NCBI GenBank assembly: GCA_013397845.1
Contig: VZTG01008545.1
Coordinates: 1,581,907 to 1,645,906 of the forward strand
Length of the DNA: 64,000 bases
Direction: 5' to 3'
From: Melanocharis versteri
Taxonomy: Eukaryota > Chordata > Aves > Passeriformes > Melanocharitidae
Shown here: positions 24,005 to 37,955 of the stretch, one piece after another
How positions within the stretch are numbered: position 1 is the stretch's first letter
Layout: each line of letters opens with the position of its first letter
Position numbers and translations under genes: made by a program
Notes under the pieces: generated by a model
Told to the model about the DNA's origin: nothing
What the model saw: only the letters and a program-made list of their open reading frames with translations
Databases searched by the model: none

Positions 24005-24443
24005 TCCCTGCCAAAATCACAGCAGCACATCCTGGCCCGGGTCTCAATGTTGTCTGCTCTTTATTTGATCACTCAGTGTACGTAACTTGAATTCATTTGA
24101 CTGTTCAATTTTAAAAATACACATTTTTAGCTAATTATATCATTGATGCTAAATTGTAAGTGTGAGGATTGCAAAATTATTTCAAGCAAGTTTGTAAGTT
24201 TAAATACCACAACCTGTGAGCTTTCTAATCCCATGCAATGTCCTTTTGCAGCTTTTAATTTAATGAGTCTCCAGCACCATTTTTGGTCAGAGCAACTTTC
24301 CAGTACAGTATGTTTGAATGCACTTTTTAACAGCTGAAAAGGATGAACATGTGAAAAATATTTAATGCTTCTGTTAAATTTTTTATGTACTTTTTTGAAA
24401 CTGGTTTTATAACTTTAGAGTATATAACCATCTTTCAAGGAAT

Positions 24444-24449
24444 AATAAA
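24444..24449 (+). terminator. Proximal poly(A) signal of SAR1B
   Basis: AATAAA lies 440 nt after the stop, and a second copy follows at 24520-24525. Both are followed by T/G-rich sequence. This would give a short 3' UTR form. Confidence 0.5.
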
Positions 24450-26802
24450 TAATTCGTTGTGGATAATTGCATGATGCCTTACAGTTTTCAATAATACACT
24501 TTCTTATGCAACGTCATGCAATAAATTTAAATCCAGTTTTTGGCAACTTTAATGGGAAATGTTTCATTTTAATGTGTCTTAACTAGTGAGGCTGATCTGA
24601 ATATGTGGGATATTTTCCTGAAACACAAGCAGGCCACAAAGTAGTTTCACTGTAGGTTAGAGTAAGGTGGGTTTTTTCAGACTACTAAATTGTATTTATT
24701 TTATGATTTTGCATAGTAAAGGAAAAATTGAATGTGATGCCCTTATAATTACCACAAATACAAATAGTATAAATTAGCCGTGCCAAAGTAAACCTTGAAC
24801 TAATAACAAAAGTGGTCTTAATCTACTGGTCTCTTGAATTAAACCCCTGATGTGACGTAAAAAATACAGTTTCTTTCTGAAGAAATTAAGAATACCACTG
24901 CACTAAATATCCTGTTTCAAATTTCATTTGTTTTTGGGTCTGCCAGAAGACTTGTCCATGAAATTTCCAGGAAAAAAAATGGGTTGCCGTTGCTGCTTTT
25001 GAAAATTTACCAGCTCACACCCATTGGCCAGTTTTATTTTTGGTATTTTGGACTGGGACAAGATGGATTCTTTTACGTGGTTTTGCCCTGAAACCTGGCC
25101 AGTGTGGCAGCTGCTGGCTGCCCAGGGCACTTATTTCTGGGGTAAAATTCAGTCCCTCTTTCCAGTTTCTGACTGCCTTTCCATGCTTTTGAGTGTTAGT
25201 TCCCCTAGGAGAAAGCAGGTTATCTTTGAAGAAAGGGTGTTGCAGCACGTTCTGTTGATGCTGGCTGGGAGCTGTGGTTGGTGCTTCCATGTGCTGGGCA
25301 CGTTTTACTCCTAATTTGCCAAATGAAGGTAGGGTTTCAGCCCTGGAGTCACCATTTCACTATGATGGGTTTGAGTTTCACTGTGTAGTTTGTTTTCTTC
25401 TTGTACAAATACAAACTGCTGCAAATTGTACTGAATCCCTTTTACTTCCTGTTGTACATCTTCTCCAAAATACTTTAGGCCTTATGTTTCCAATATCCCT
25501 GGCAGCAAATGTATTTCTGACTGGTTTGATTTCACAAATAACTTTCTCTTGACCTCTGGGCTTGAATCTCAAATTTAAAGGCTGTAGGCACAAAGCAAAT
25601 AAATGAGACTCATTCCTTGCCCAAACCTGAACTGGTATGATTGAATATTGATGATCAGTTCCCCACAGTCCTAGATTGTGGATCTGAATAATTCAGAACC
25701 TAATTAATATAAATTGTAAATGAAGTTTATTACTGTAGAATCACATGCAAAACATTAAGCCCAGTTTGGGTGTGGTGCAGTTCAGTGTGAGGGTTTTGGA
25801 TGACTTTTCCACGTGACCAACATAAGAGAATTCTGCATTTAAACTCGTGCTCAGCTGTAGAGTGATGTCTCTGCTGCATAAATCCCAACTGGAGGCAAGA
25901 TGTGGCCTCTCACCACTGTGTGGACAGTGTGTGTCTTTACTACCTACAGCCATTATGTAGGGGATATGCCTGTTGTTTTTTTCCTCCAGCTTTTTCTGAT
26001 GATGGTTATAATGCAGAGAACCACAGCTAAATCACTAGATGGTGTAAATATTAAAAGTACTACTTGCAGAGTCACATTGTAGTGTTTAGAGATTTAGGAC
26101 TGTGTTGCCTGTGCTTATGGAAATGAAGCTGGAGGTGGAGATGTTCTGCTGCACTTCCACAGGCTGAGCCATTGCATGGGCTTGGAGGGGTCCTCTTCAC
26201 CTGCTCTTCCAACCAACCGCGAACAACAGGAGTAAAGAAAGTAATCCTAGTAAAAAGGAAGGGAGGTGATGGTGCTTAAAGGTGTGTATTAAGAATAATT
26301 CTCAGTGTTACGGAAACACTCTTGATTTCCTGGTTCCTGCTGTGGGATGGTGGCTGAAATGTGATTGTAATAAGGGCATGAAGAAACCTGGACCTTGTGT
26401 TATCCGCCTGGGTGTGTTGTTCGAATAGCTGATCAATGCTCAGTGAAATACATAAATAATCTTGCTCTGTTTCATTTCATTCAGCAGAGGAAGGACCTTT
26501 CTTCTGTAGTTTACATTCTGTTGTGCACATGAATGTGAATGAGTGTTGTGTGTCTTTGTGTGAAGACTTCATTAATAGACAGATATACTGATGAGAATTT
26601 TCCTGGTGGTTCTCATCCCCACCCTCTCCATATCTCCCTGGCCATTTATTTCTATTTTATTTCTATGGCTGTGACCAGTCTTGCTTAAAAAAAAGCAGTG
26701 TTCACATTTGGGTCTGACATACATAATTTTTTTTTTGCACTCTTGACTATGCAGATTTCAATTGAACATCACTTTTAAAGAATGTGAAAAAGAAAACTCA
26801 TT

Positions 26803-26808
26803 AATAAA
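26803..26808 (+). terminator. Candidate distal poly(A) signal of SAR1B
   Basis: AATAAA is followed by a T-rich stretch about 2.8 kb after the stop. Another AATAAA is at 27254-27259. Use is inferred from the long 3' UTRs known in this gene. Confidence 0.4.
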
Positions 26809-27260
26809 GATGTTATTTATGAATTGTCTCATTTTGTTTTTACATTGCTACAGTTCCTTAAGAGAAATGAATGCAGATTTCTAAGATCTTAATGACTACT
26901 TCTGACAGTGGCCTGTATTTCACGGCAGTGACCCCAGTTGCTAGCATCTCTGGGTTGAATAAGATTTATTTTGCTTGGATGTAATTAAAATTGGGGTCTA
27001 GTATGTATTGTATAACTGAGAGGTGATTGCTGTATTTCAGTCTTGGTTTAATAAATTTTTCAGCAACAATTACTGGCATTGGAGATGTGAAAGCTCTCCA
27101 AGCTTTCTCATTTATCCTCTTGCCACATCAGGATTATTTCTGTGTTCAGGTCCTGTCTATGATGTGCCAAAGGTGACCTGTGGCATTCACTGGAGTACAA
27201 TACCTGCATGCATGGGAGCTTTATTGTGTTTTGATAACTGGATTTGAGCATCAAATAAAA

Positions 27261-30200
27261 CATTTGGCATTCACTTATTTATAGTAATGTCAGTTCAGAA
27301 AAATGGTGGAGGAGGTCTCCAATCCCAGTGAATTTACAGGTCTGCTGGAGGTCAAATTGTTCTTCTCTTGTTTGTTCTGTCAAAGTATTTGGTTGTTACC
27401 AACCAAAGTCCAGTGTTTCTGTTGACTACAACATGCTCACATTTAGGTCACACAATTGTTAGTTGTGGACTGAGGAGTTACATTTGAGCCTCGTCCACTG
27501 GTGTCAGTGGGAACGTGTAACTTCCTTGCACTGGGACAAGCCACTCTTTGCACTGGTGTTTCTGTTCTGAAATGTGAGTGCTCTAAATGTTTAAAAGCAT
27601 AATTTATATAATAAACTGCAGAAGAAAAGCTAAAGATGAAAGTGTTCTTTAACATGTTGTCAATGCGTTTGTTATTATGTTGTCCCATCTCATGCTGGAA
27701 GTACAAGTATTGGGAAAATAAAATTTTGCTTGAAATTTGAAGAAAATTAGTTTTAAACAGGTAGTTCTTGTCAATTATCAAAGTCAGGAAAAAAATGTGC
27801 TCAGTACATGGTGTAGGAGTGAATTTGGGTTTTCTTGGTTGGGTATAGTAACAGTTCTGTCTCATTTTTGCTCAACTTCTCTTCATGTGTGTATGGAAAA
27901 AATCCTCTACCTGGAAAACTCTTTGAACATGGAAAAAATTGTATTTCCTTTGTTGCAGTTTTAAAATAAGATGGAAAGACGTGCTCTTATGGGTGACTGG
28001 TGCTTCCTTAGAATCCAGCTGCGCTCTAGGATTGGCCCTGTTGGTGGTACTATGGGGTGGGGATTGCCACTGAGTTCAAACTTATCAAACTGAGTGTAGC
28101 CCACAGGGAAGTGTGTTAACCTACTGTTAAAGAACTATCTTCCAACTCTAAGCACCCATTCTCCTTAGATTACATTTTTCAAATTATTTTTTACTTGTCT
28201 GGTTTTGAATTACAATTAAAAATTCAATGAGCAGATATGGAAAATAATAATTTTTAAAAAGATAACCTTTGTTTTTCTTATGACTGTTTCTTACTGCACA
28301 TGTTGCATCATAGTAAGAAATCTTATAGTAAGATTTTGGAGCCTTTGATGCCTCTCATTTCAGGGCCTCAGAGCTTTCGATCTGGTAATGCTACTTCATC
28401 ATCCTTGTGAGCTGAAGGGCTCTTGTCCTTGTTTTACCTCTGGTGACCATGATGGCTGGAGGGATTGGGTCATGCTTGGTCTCTGCCTGAACAAGAAGAG
28501 CTCTCACAGCAGCCTCAAAGGAAGTGGTGCCTCCTTAACGTGGGCACTGTTTGCCCGTGTCCGTAACAGGGTAACAGAAGCCTCCCTCACATGGAAGCTA
28601 CTGGAGATACTTCACAAACCTTGTGTAAATTAGTGGCACATTGGGTCCTGTCCTCGGCGTTCACAGCACAACAGCCACTCTACGTGTGTGCCATTCTCTG
28701 TGTTGCACCTAACCGTGACAAGGTTCAGTAGATAACAAGGTAAAAGAACAGCAGAAAAGCTTGCACTTATGTATGCTACAAAGCTTGGATCTACTTAAAA
28801 TTTCTGATTCTCCTTCCTAAATCTAAACAAACATTCTCATAAAAGTAGAATGTAAAGGCATACTTTCACTATTGGGTCATAATGCCTGGTTTTGGCACCG
28901 GCAAGTAAGAATGTATATTGTTTAGTTATGTTTTCCCCTGCAGAGTGGTACTTTACTGTCAGAGTGGTTCGATGAACTCCCAGGAGCAGCACTCGCTGGA
29001 GCAAACCCTTGGCAGTAGCCTGGGACAGGGATGAGCTGTTGGAGACCTGATCTTGGCCACTTGGTGATATTTGGGTACCTGGCCCAGGGGAGGCACAGCA
29101 GCTTTGGGGACAAGGCTGAGGTGTGACAAGAGGACAGACTGGGCTGGGAGCGGCGCGGCTGCAGCCTCTGGGGGAGCTGAGCTGAGAGGCTCTGGAGCAG
29201 CTCTGCTTTTGTAGCACATGGGGTCCTGAGCAAAGGGATTTGGTTTTCAGTGTGGATGTGGCTCTTGAGAGGAAGGGCAGAACTTGAGTTCGAGTTTGTT
29301 CAAATTTTGGTGAAAGCTAAAAGCTCTGCTTGCGGGCATTGAGCAGGCTGGAGGAGGGCTCAGTGTTTGGGGCGTGGGCCGGGGGCTGCCCTGCAGGTCG
29401 TGTGAGCATCTCTAGGAAATAGGAGACCAAGTTCCCCATTGTACTGGAGGAAGCGAAGAATTAGTTGGGTTGAAAAATGTCCTTTTGCCAGTGAGGTAAG
29501 AGGGAGAGCAATTACGGGCAGGGCTCCTAATGCTGCCCTGCCACAGCTCGCGTGTGGGCTGACCACAGGGCGGGTGTTTGGAAACGCTGGTGCTTGTGAA
29601 AGAAAAAGGGAGAGAGAACTTAGGGAGTGATAGGAGCTGTATTTCAGTCAGTCTGTGCACGCTGTGCTGATGCCAACGTTTGTCAGGTTATCTCAAAATC
29701 TATCCAGTATCCTACAATTAAGCTGGGGTTTGCTAAGTCGCTGAAAACTGCTGCTTCTTGGGCCATTGTTCCCCAAAAATATAGCTGAGGTCACTTGTTT
29801 AACACTCTTAATTTGTGACCAAATAAAAGCATGAGCTGCAAAATTTAAACCATACTTTAAGCCCTCTCACGGCCCGTTGGCACCCAGAGATGGATTTTGA
29901 ATTCAGCCCAGGCTCTGGGTTCCAGCCCCAGTACCTGAATGTTGTATCATCTCTGCTCTCTTAAAGTGGGACTTTGGTTTAGGTTCAAGAAAATTGAAAC
30001 TGTAAAAGGAAGACTCCTATACATGCCACTTACCTCTTCTATTCCTTGCTTTGTTTGTAATATATCTATAATATGTACGTATAGATGTATACATATATAT
30101 ACACACACAAGAGGTTTAATATAAACCTGTGCAAAATACTGTTACTGAGATGCATTAGCATGAAGTTGCAGAGGACATTTACTACAAGCCTGCACTCATT

Positions 30201-31839
30201 TTAGGTTTAAAAGGATAAAAAAAAAATCAGGAGTCTGCAGGAGAGAAAATTAAGAGCTTCTGCTTTTTTAGCAAATAAATAATTACAGGAGATAATGCGG
30301 GAGAAATTGAGATGTGCAGCTACAGTAGGGAAAGCAGTTGGAGCTCTGGGTGCTGCCTGGAGAAACAGTGATTAGGCAGAGCTAGTAATGTAGTTTTCCC
30401 TTTTTTAGGGCTTATGTTTTGTTGCTGGCATCAGAGAAGCTTTTAGCATTGGTGTAAAGAAGTATGGGTGTTCCTTCAAAATAAGAGGTCTACTCGAGCA
30501 TGTTTTTTGGAAGTGTGTCCTATCCACTCGCTCTAACTCACTGCCCTGTCGGTGACAGCTGTCTCTGGGGAGCTCTGATGAACGTCTCCCAAAGAAGGTT
30601 ATGATGATTTGACACTTGAACCTTAAGATTTCTTCATAAAGAGAACTTCTTTTTGATTTATAGTATTTTTTTATTTTTCCAGTTCCTCTCTAGCCCTCCT
30701 ATCTGTTATTACCACTTCCATAATGGCCTTTTGTTTCCTAATCTGTAATTTAAATTGCCTCCCAACTTAAAAAAAAAAATACTCCTTTTGTCCCAGGCTG
30801 TTTTGGGGGGAGCTTTTTTCCAACACTTTGGTGCTTAAAAATCCTGGGAAAGAAATTTGTAAAGAGACCTCCATCAAAGAAGAAATTCTGCTTGTGTTTT
30901 CAGAGCCATTGTCAGGCACAATGCAAGAGAAAATCAGTATGAGCTTTACACGTTGTTTCCCATTATTATTTTGTGAGAAATGAGGAAAACCCAAAAAGTT
31001 ACAGTCTCTGTGGTTAGTTGAAGTTAACTGAGCTGCTGCAAGTCTGACAGCAGTGAAGAATGTGTAACAGATCCTCACACATGTGACTGTGAGATGAGTC
31101 TATTTATGTCTCTGTAAACATGAAATCATGAAATGCACACCGTGGAGATGGGGCTGATGAAGTCCTTGGCTGACCTGGTCAACTGTCATCCGGCTTGCAC
31201 TTCTCTGAGAGTACAAAGTGAATTTAAACTTGCTGCAGAACATTGTGCTGCTGGAAGATGTTTAGTGAAAGGGAGGTAGGTTCATGCAATAAAGCAAAGA
31301 AACCATCCTGTGTGTTACTAGGTAAGAGGAAAAATGTTGTGAGTTTCTGTAATAATATCTTAGACACCTCGTGGGCATAAGAGCACTTCACAAAGACAGC
31401 ATCTCGAAAAAAATCACAAAAAATAATTTTCTTTTGTATATTCCAGATCTGAAATAAACAGATTTGTGGCTGAGACTTGGATTCTTTCTGCAAAATATAT
31501 AAAAAGTGCAAATCCCAAGATTGCAAAAGAAGGAAAAAAAAATGTGAGAGAAACGGGTCATGGAGACTTTGCTTTTGCACTCATTAGGTGGTACCAATGG
31601 TGACCTGCACAGTACCAGGCTGTGGTGGGGAAGGAGCTGGTCCTACTCTGAGTCCTTGGCTGGAGCCTTCTGGGATCCAGCCCATTGCCAGAGGGGGTGA
31701 GTAGGAGGGTGGCACTGGGCAGGCACCTGCTGGGACAAGGAGCAGCCTGCCTGTGCAGGCACAGGAGTCCTGGCAGGTGGGAGGAGAGCCAAAGCCTGCC
31801 CTGGGAACTGGGTGAAAAAGTCATGCAAGGAGGGAGAGC
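27261..31839. other. Intergenic, no gene recognised
   Basis: The sequence is mostly AT-rich to about 28.9 kb, then mixed. It contains a short AT/AC-rich simple stretch (30061-30112). Frames of up to 140 codons occur without domain or splice support. Confidence 0.5.
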
Positions 31840-32205
31840 AAAACCCCATCCAACCTGGCCTTGAACAGGGACGGGCAGCCACAGCTTCTCTGGGCAACCT
31901 GTGCCAGGGCCTCCCCACCCTCATAGGGAAGAATTTCTCCCTAATATCCTGTCTAATCCTGCCCTCTGTCAGTTTGAAGCCATTCCTCCTTATCCTGTCA
32001 CTCCAGGCCCTTGTCCAAAGTCTGTCTCCAGGTCTCTTGGAGCCCCTTTAGGCACTGGAAGAGGCTGTAAGGTCTCCCTGGAGCCTTCTTGGCTCCAGAA
32101 TGAACAACCCCAGCTCTCTCAGCCTGTCTCCTGAGCAGAGATGCTCCAGCTCTCAGAGCATCTTTGTGGCCTCCCCTGGACTTGCTCCAACAAATCTGTG
32201 TCCTT
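31840..32205 (-). mobile_element. CR1-type LINE fragment, minus orientation
   Basis: The plus strand reads as the complement of a CR1 3' region: CATCCAACCTGGCCTTGAAC, then GGGCAACCTGTGCCAGGGCC, then AGCCTGTCTCCTGAGCAGAG. It lacks the extreme 3' signature, so it is truncated at that side too. Confidence 0.88.
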
Positions 32206-33063
32206 TTTATTTACTTCATTTCTGATTTTCTCATTTTGCAGAAGAGGCAATCGAACTCCCACCTCATTTTCAGCAAATGCTTGAGCACAGTCCTTTCAGA
32301 AACAGATGGTGCCCCTCCATTCACACACAACATCTCCCAAACTCCTGGAGCAGCATGTGCCTTCATCTCCCTCCTGTGTAATGCAGCCTATAGGGCATGT
32401 GTTGCAACCCTGCATCTGACCCCTGTAGCCTATGTTTCTGTATCACCCTGGGGAATAGACTGCTCCCAGTCCTGACCTTTAGAAAAGTTTGTGGGTTTTT
32501 CGAGCTGAGTAAAAAATCAGGTGAAGTGGAACAAGGAAGCCTTCTAGCCCACAAGCCTTCTACAGTACTGGAAAGGTCCTCAGTGGAAAGCTGTGCCTGA
32601 TGGGAAGGATTCAACGAGGAGCCTAGGTTGGCATGTTACTGCTATACAAGAGTCAAAGAAAACCCTAAAGCCCCAAATTCAGCTCATTCCCCCCTGCAAA
32701 TGCAGCCATACTCCATATTGCCTGGCTGGGCTGCTCTGCCAACAGTGAAGTGTTGGTGACTACTGTGGAAATTTTTACTAGAAATTACTTTAAAATGGTT
32801 TTCCTATGAGCTTTCTAAATGTGTACAAAGGACAGCATAGAAGAGCAGAATGGCAAGAAAAAAAACCATGTTAAAATTTCACATCGACTGGCTACTTGCT
32901 GTTAGGGAAAACCAGAAATTTATGCCCCAGTTTAAGCTCATCATGGTGTGCAACCCACTTTTGGGGTACTTAGCAGAAATCATCCTAGTCGCAGTTGGGG
33001 CATTCGTTTTATTCTCACTGGCTTTCAAGTTATGTTCTTGTTCTTTTCTTTGCCTTGGACACT

Positions 33064-33190
33064 CAGAATCACAGAACTGTTTAGGTTGGAAAAGCTCTCC
33101 AAGATCAAGTCCAACCATTCACACAATTATTAGTGTTAAGGCTGCCCTGTGCCCTGTGCATTCCTCCTGCCCTTGAGATGAATCCCAGCC
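33064..33190 (-). mobile_element. CR1 3' fragment, minus orientation
   Basis: The complement signature CAGAATCACAGAACTGTTTA, followed by GGTTGGAAAAG and AAGTCCAACC, is a diverged CR1 3' end. Confidence 0.75.
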
Positions 33191-33967
33191 CAACTGGACC
33201 ATGGCAAAGGTTTGCTGGAGCACTCAACACTACAGCTGCAGGAGATCTGAGCCATGATTTGATTTATGTGCCACAGGGAAGTGCAGCATCAGATATTTAG
33301 GATAAGGTGCTGAGTATAATTCGATCTTGACAACTATGGGGCTAGAAGGACAAATGCTGTGAAAAGTCTCAGTTTCTTTTCTTTATTGGCACTTATTCAG
33401 TTGCAGAGGGATGGGAGGAGAATTATTCAGGTCCTGGTGTTTCGGAAAAGCAGGATCTAGCCTTTCATTTTGCTCCTTCAAACTCTCATGGCTTGGTTTT
33501 GCTCATGCAAAGTTTGTTCTTCCCTCACATGCTGCTGGTGCTGCATTTGCTGGACAGGGGTGATGTATCTCTGAGTGACAGAGGGGATTCTAGCTCCAAA
33601 AGAGCTCCTTTGATTCAGATTTTGAAAAGATATAGTTAGGATCTGTGTAAGAGCTTCAGTGAAGTGGATAATTTGGATGGTGGCCTCCTTTCCCCCATGA
33701 ATGCTTGTAATTAGAGGTGTCTCATTAACCAACAGTTATGTTTGCTGCCTCGTGGCAGTTTCTGGAAACTTGATATTTCCAGGTATTTCAGCTCTATCGT
33801 TTAGATACTTGTCTCCCTTGCAAGCATTTGTATTTGAACAGCAGACAGATTGTCAGTGAGATGTGGTTCATGTGAATGCTCATCATAAAAAACGATTATA
33901 AAAGCAAACAGAACGATCACTCCAGGTTCACCAAGGAATAGGAACAAACCATGGCTTAACCATCGAT

Positions 33968-36359
33968 GAGTCAATGCAGAAATTAAGTGCCTATTTATTG
34001 GTAAATAAAGGCTGGCTGCCATTCCCTGCTTCGAAGCCCACATGCCCCTGAGGGGTTTGGAAAGTGGTGATGCAAACTGATGAGTCACAGTTTAGAACAA
34101 TAGTTTCTTCATGTGAAATGACTCAGGATAAAAGAAAAACAGGTTTTTCAAGAAGCTGATGAAATTACAAAAAAAAAAGAAAACAAAAAAACAATAGGAC
34201 ATCTTTAACCCTGTGCTGAAAGTATATCTGTTTCTAAAGGGTAAGGTGGTGGGTGCCTGAGATCAGGGGATCAGGTTGTACCTGCTTTCAGTTCATTTTC
34301 TCCTTCCAGAGCATGCACGGGGATAACCAGAGCATAAACAATGAATACCCTGTGTATGAGCATCATGTATCTACCAACAGTTCATGTAACACTGAAGTGT
34401 GGTTGTTTGTCTGCTCCACACACCCTGCCCTCTCCTCTCTGCCCAGTGTGAGGTGAAGGTTGGTCCTGCTGGGCAGAGGGCAGCAGGGTTCCCTGTGAGG
34501 TCGGATGGGATTCTCTTGAGATGGGAGATGTCCCCTGCCATGGACCAAAGAGCCGCTTCATGAACCAAGGGCTCTGCTAGGGACAGTGCTATAAAAATAA
34601 CACATCTATATTATAGATGTGTTGTTACCTATAACATTATCTATATCAGAGATATCCCTGTTTCTTCCAGTGAGGGTGGAATATGCTGGTCTGTAGTTTT
34701 CATGGCCCCACAAATATCCATTCCAGGTGTTTTTTTAGAGTATTATTGCAGAAATTATCACCTTAGAAATCTGAATGCAAATATGTACCATTTTTCTAAG
34801 GATTTAATTACAACAGAACAAATAGGTAAAGGGGAAGACAAGCTACAGTCTGTCAATGAAAACACCATAATCAGATTAATCCAGCAAGCCAAAAACCAGG
34901 CTTATTTCCTCTCTGTACTACATGTATCACATGATGGGTAGCAAATTTCCCAATACCTTTCCTCAGCCCTTTGTGTCCTGCACCTTGTTGGGTTTGTCTG
35001 AAGAAGGAGAAAGCTCGTGTGTTTCTGGGCTGCTGGCATCTCCCTGCTGCCAAGGGCTTCATCCACAGTTCAGGTCTCCTTCCAGTCAGGCATGCTCCCA
35101 GAGGATTCCTGCTCTCACTGCTTTCCTTCCATCCATAGGTGGCAGCAAGCTTTAAAATCTTTAACCTTTCAACACTGATGTTTTTTAAGAGCTCAGGGAG
35201 TTGTGCAACGATCTCCAGAACTACTGTGCACAGAGCTGGTGTAAGAGGAACGCATTATTTTCAAGGATAGAAAGATCCTTCGCAACTGTTTGCTGACTTG
35301 CTGAATTGTGACGACAAACAGCAGAAAGTCAAACTCGGGAGCAATAAAGGGCAAACAGGCACCTATTTGGGGCCAACATACCCTTGCAAAGGGCAGCAGG
35401 TTCATCAGATAAGCAACTCGGGAAGACTAATGTGGTTAACAGTTTTCCCCTGCAAAAGTACGTGGATGCAAAAAGCTGTGATGTGGATCTTAGCAGCTCT
35501 GCTCTAATTTGCTTCTGTGTGCCTCTGCCTGCAGCTGGGGATCTCCTCTCTCTGCCGTGGTGCTGCCTGGGTCAGCTGCAGGTGGCAGGGCCAGCTCTGC
35601 ATGCTGGGGACACGGGGACAGCAAGGGGCACACCGGCTGCTCCTGCTGCAACGGCACATGGACTACGATCTGCTCCATGGTGGTGTTAACTCCAGCTCCA
35701 AAGGCTGCTCAGGATCTCCAGGGCCCGGGATCTCCACCCTGATGCCTCCAGCTGCCGCAGCATCTCGCTGGCTGCGCTGGGCTGGGCTGGGCAGTGCTGT
35801 GAGCCAGCTCTCCGGCAGCCTCTGCACCGCAACCCCTCCTGAGGATGGAGCAGGTGGAGGAAGAAGGTCAGCATCACTGTCTCTACTCACATTAATTTCA
35901 GGTTGTGGGTCCCTGCTGGAACTGCTCAGCACATCCTGGGGACCGTGGTGCCACGTGCCAAGCACACTCCAGTGACTGGCTGCGGTTTGCCTTTTATTCC
36001 CATGCATGCCGTGCCAGGCTCACACAAACAAATCAGATCGTGTTGACAAGGTCCAGCCAAAAGCCACGTGGGCTGGAGGCAGGGCTGGGAGGCCACAGGG
36101 CTCCTTGGGAGGCAGAATGAGGCAGGACTTGCTTGGAGAGGGAATGAGTCACGGCCACCTCCCAGGGTGACTAATTGGGAAGTTGTTAAAGCATGGAGAA
36201 AGAAAAGCTCAGCGGCAGGTGCACTGGCCAAGGGTGAGGGAAACCCTCCATAGAAGTCATTATACTTCTGCTAAAATTAATCACTGCTTTAATTGAAGGA
36301 GATATTTCCCACCTGCCCAGTAGCTGATGGGGTGTTGCTGGAACAGTGGTAATGACTCA
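33968..36359. promoter_or_regulatory. Candidate regulatory region with five TGASTCA (AP-1/NF-E2-type) sites
   Basis: TGAGTCA or TGACTCA occurs at 33967, 34081, 34119, 36145 and 36353. A sixth copy is at 40111, in the CpG island further right. About one per 8 kb is expected by chance. Regulatory function is inference only. Confidence 0.3.
34596..34626. repeat. Near-perfect palindrome
   Basis: Twelve-base arms (AACACATCTATA and TATAGATGTGTT) surround a single T. The arms extend to about 15 pairs with one G-T pair. It could extrude as a cruciform or fold in RNA. Confidence 0.85.
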
Positions 36360-37820
36360 CTTGGAAACCACAAAGGTGACAGGAATTTTGACAGACAATC
36401 CTAAATAAAACCTTGTGAGCTTTACATGGTGCTTGTAAGATTAAATAATAATAAAATGGTAGTTACAGTAGTGCCTGTATGCACAGGGAGCTCTGTGACT
36501 TGGCCTGGAGGGAAGGCACCCAAAGGGGAAGAAGAAAGCCTGGGGTTGTGTGTGAATGTCTCAGGGCCGTGAGGGAGCAGGATCAGGCCCGGTGAGCAGA
36601 GGAGCTAGGAGGGGACATGGTTCCCTCGCTGCCTTCTCCAGCAGAGATAGAGCCCATCCAGCTCTGCATGTGCTGGAGTGTGCGCTCTGCTCAGCTGAAC
36701 CTCAGGCAAAGGCATCTTCCCCACATTTCTATCCTCGTCTTCATTTTCTGATCCTGTAAGGAAAAGGATGTGCCAACTTAAATTTAACTTTTCCTAATAA
36801 CATGATTAAATACATGTTTTACACAGCTGGCTCACACAAGGCAAGGAGGTGATTTCATGTGGGGGTGCAATGCTGGCGGCAGTGCTGGGATGTGGGGACT
36901 GAGGCTGCCACATTCCCTGGGCAATCCTTACCCCACACCACTGGCAAGGGGATGCCCACAGCCCCTGCTCCACTGCAGAGCTCTGAAGTGAAGCACGACC
37001 GCTTGTTTACAGCCACGAGCTGGCTCTGCAGTAAAATTACCCCTATTTTGACACCTCTCAGAAGCACTGAGTGACGGCTCTTGGAGAGGAGCAGCGGCTC
37101 CACTCAGGCTGCCGTTGACAGTTCCAGATGACAGGAACATGAAGGCTTAATTATGATGTAATTAAGTTGAAGTGATCATCTCACGTCTGTTTAGTGTCTA
37201 ACATAAAATGATCTGGTGATCTCGGTCTAGTTTGCAGTGGCCTTTGGTTAGAAACCAGTAGCATGGGGGTGGGAGTGGGTGCTGAAATCCTGAGGGAAAA
37301 GGGGATCAGGGAGAGAGGTCCTGCCTGGGCAATGGAGGCTGCTCAGGAAACTGGGCTTCTGCAGTGTTCTGTATTTGGGTGGCTTTTTACTTTCCCTGCT
37401 CCAGGAACTTCCCAAAGAATTATTTCTGTGTCAGACAGCTGTGAGAACAGCAGTTCTTCATCTGCTATAGCATAAAATGCAGATTTGTGCACGACACAGG
37501 CAGTGGCTGTCCTGTGCTGCTGCCTGGCCTGGGGTGGGAAAGGGGAAGCCCTCAGCCTGGATCACTCTTGCTGGTCCTGAGCACCCATCTGCCATGCTCC
37601 CAGTACCCAGGAACACTAGAAAAAAGAAATATATTTTCAAGAAAACCGCTATTTAAACCACCAATGTATACCCCAGCTTCTTGGTAGCTGCCAATATCAT
37701 ATTTCCTTGGAAGCAAAGTTCAGAGGACTCATCCAGGATGAGCACCTGCCATGGGGCTGTAGGGAACCCCCTGTGCTGTGAGCACCCCTAGACTGAGCCT
37801 TGGTGGTGGCTGGCACCACA

Positions 37821-37905
37821 CAGAATCACACAGGATCAGAGAATATTCTGAGTTGGAAGAGACCCACAAGTATCATCGAGTACAGCTCAGGACATGAGTA
37901 AACAC
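37821..37905 (-). mobile_element. CR1 3' fragment, minus orientation
   Basis: CAGAATCACACAGGATCAGA, then GAGTTGGAAGAGACCCACAA and ATCATCGAGT, is a known CR1 3' variant. It is short and diverged. It directly precedes the hairpin at 37956-38017. Confidence 0.75.
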
Positions 37906-37955
37906 TTCTCTCTCTTCCCATGTGGAACTTGATTTTTCAGCCTTAAATTCTAGGA

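Larger units (their letters stand above)
24005..27260 (+). other. SAR1B: SAR1B 3' UTR and immediate downstream sequence
   Basis: AT-rich sequence follows the stop codon. Canonical AATAAA hexamers occur at 24444-24449, 24520-24525, 26803-26808 and 27254-27259. The mammalian gene has a long 3' UTR, so the distal sites are plausible, but which are used cannot be decided from sequence. Confidence 0.6.

Noticed and set aside
30061..30112. AT/AC alternating tract as a possible structural element
   Set aside because: It is an ordinary short simple repeat with no clean inverted arms.
35517..35975. 152-codon plus-strand frame in the intergenic region
   Set aside because: GC-rich chance frame with overlapping frames in other phases, no splice context and no recognised domain.
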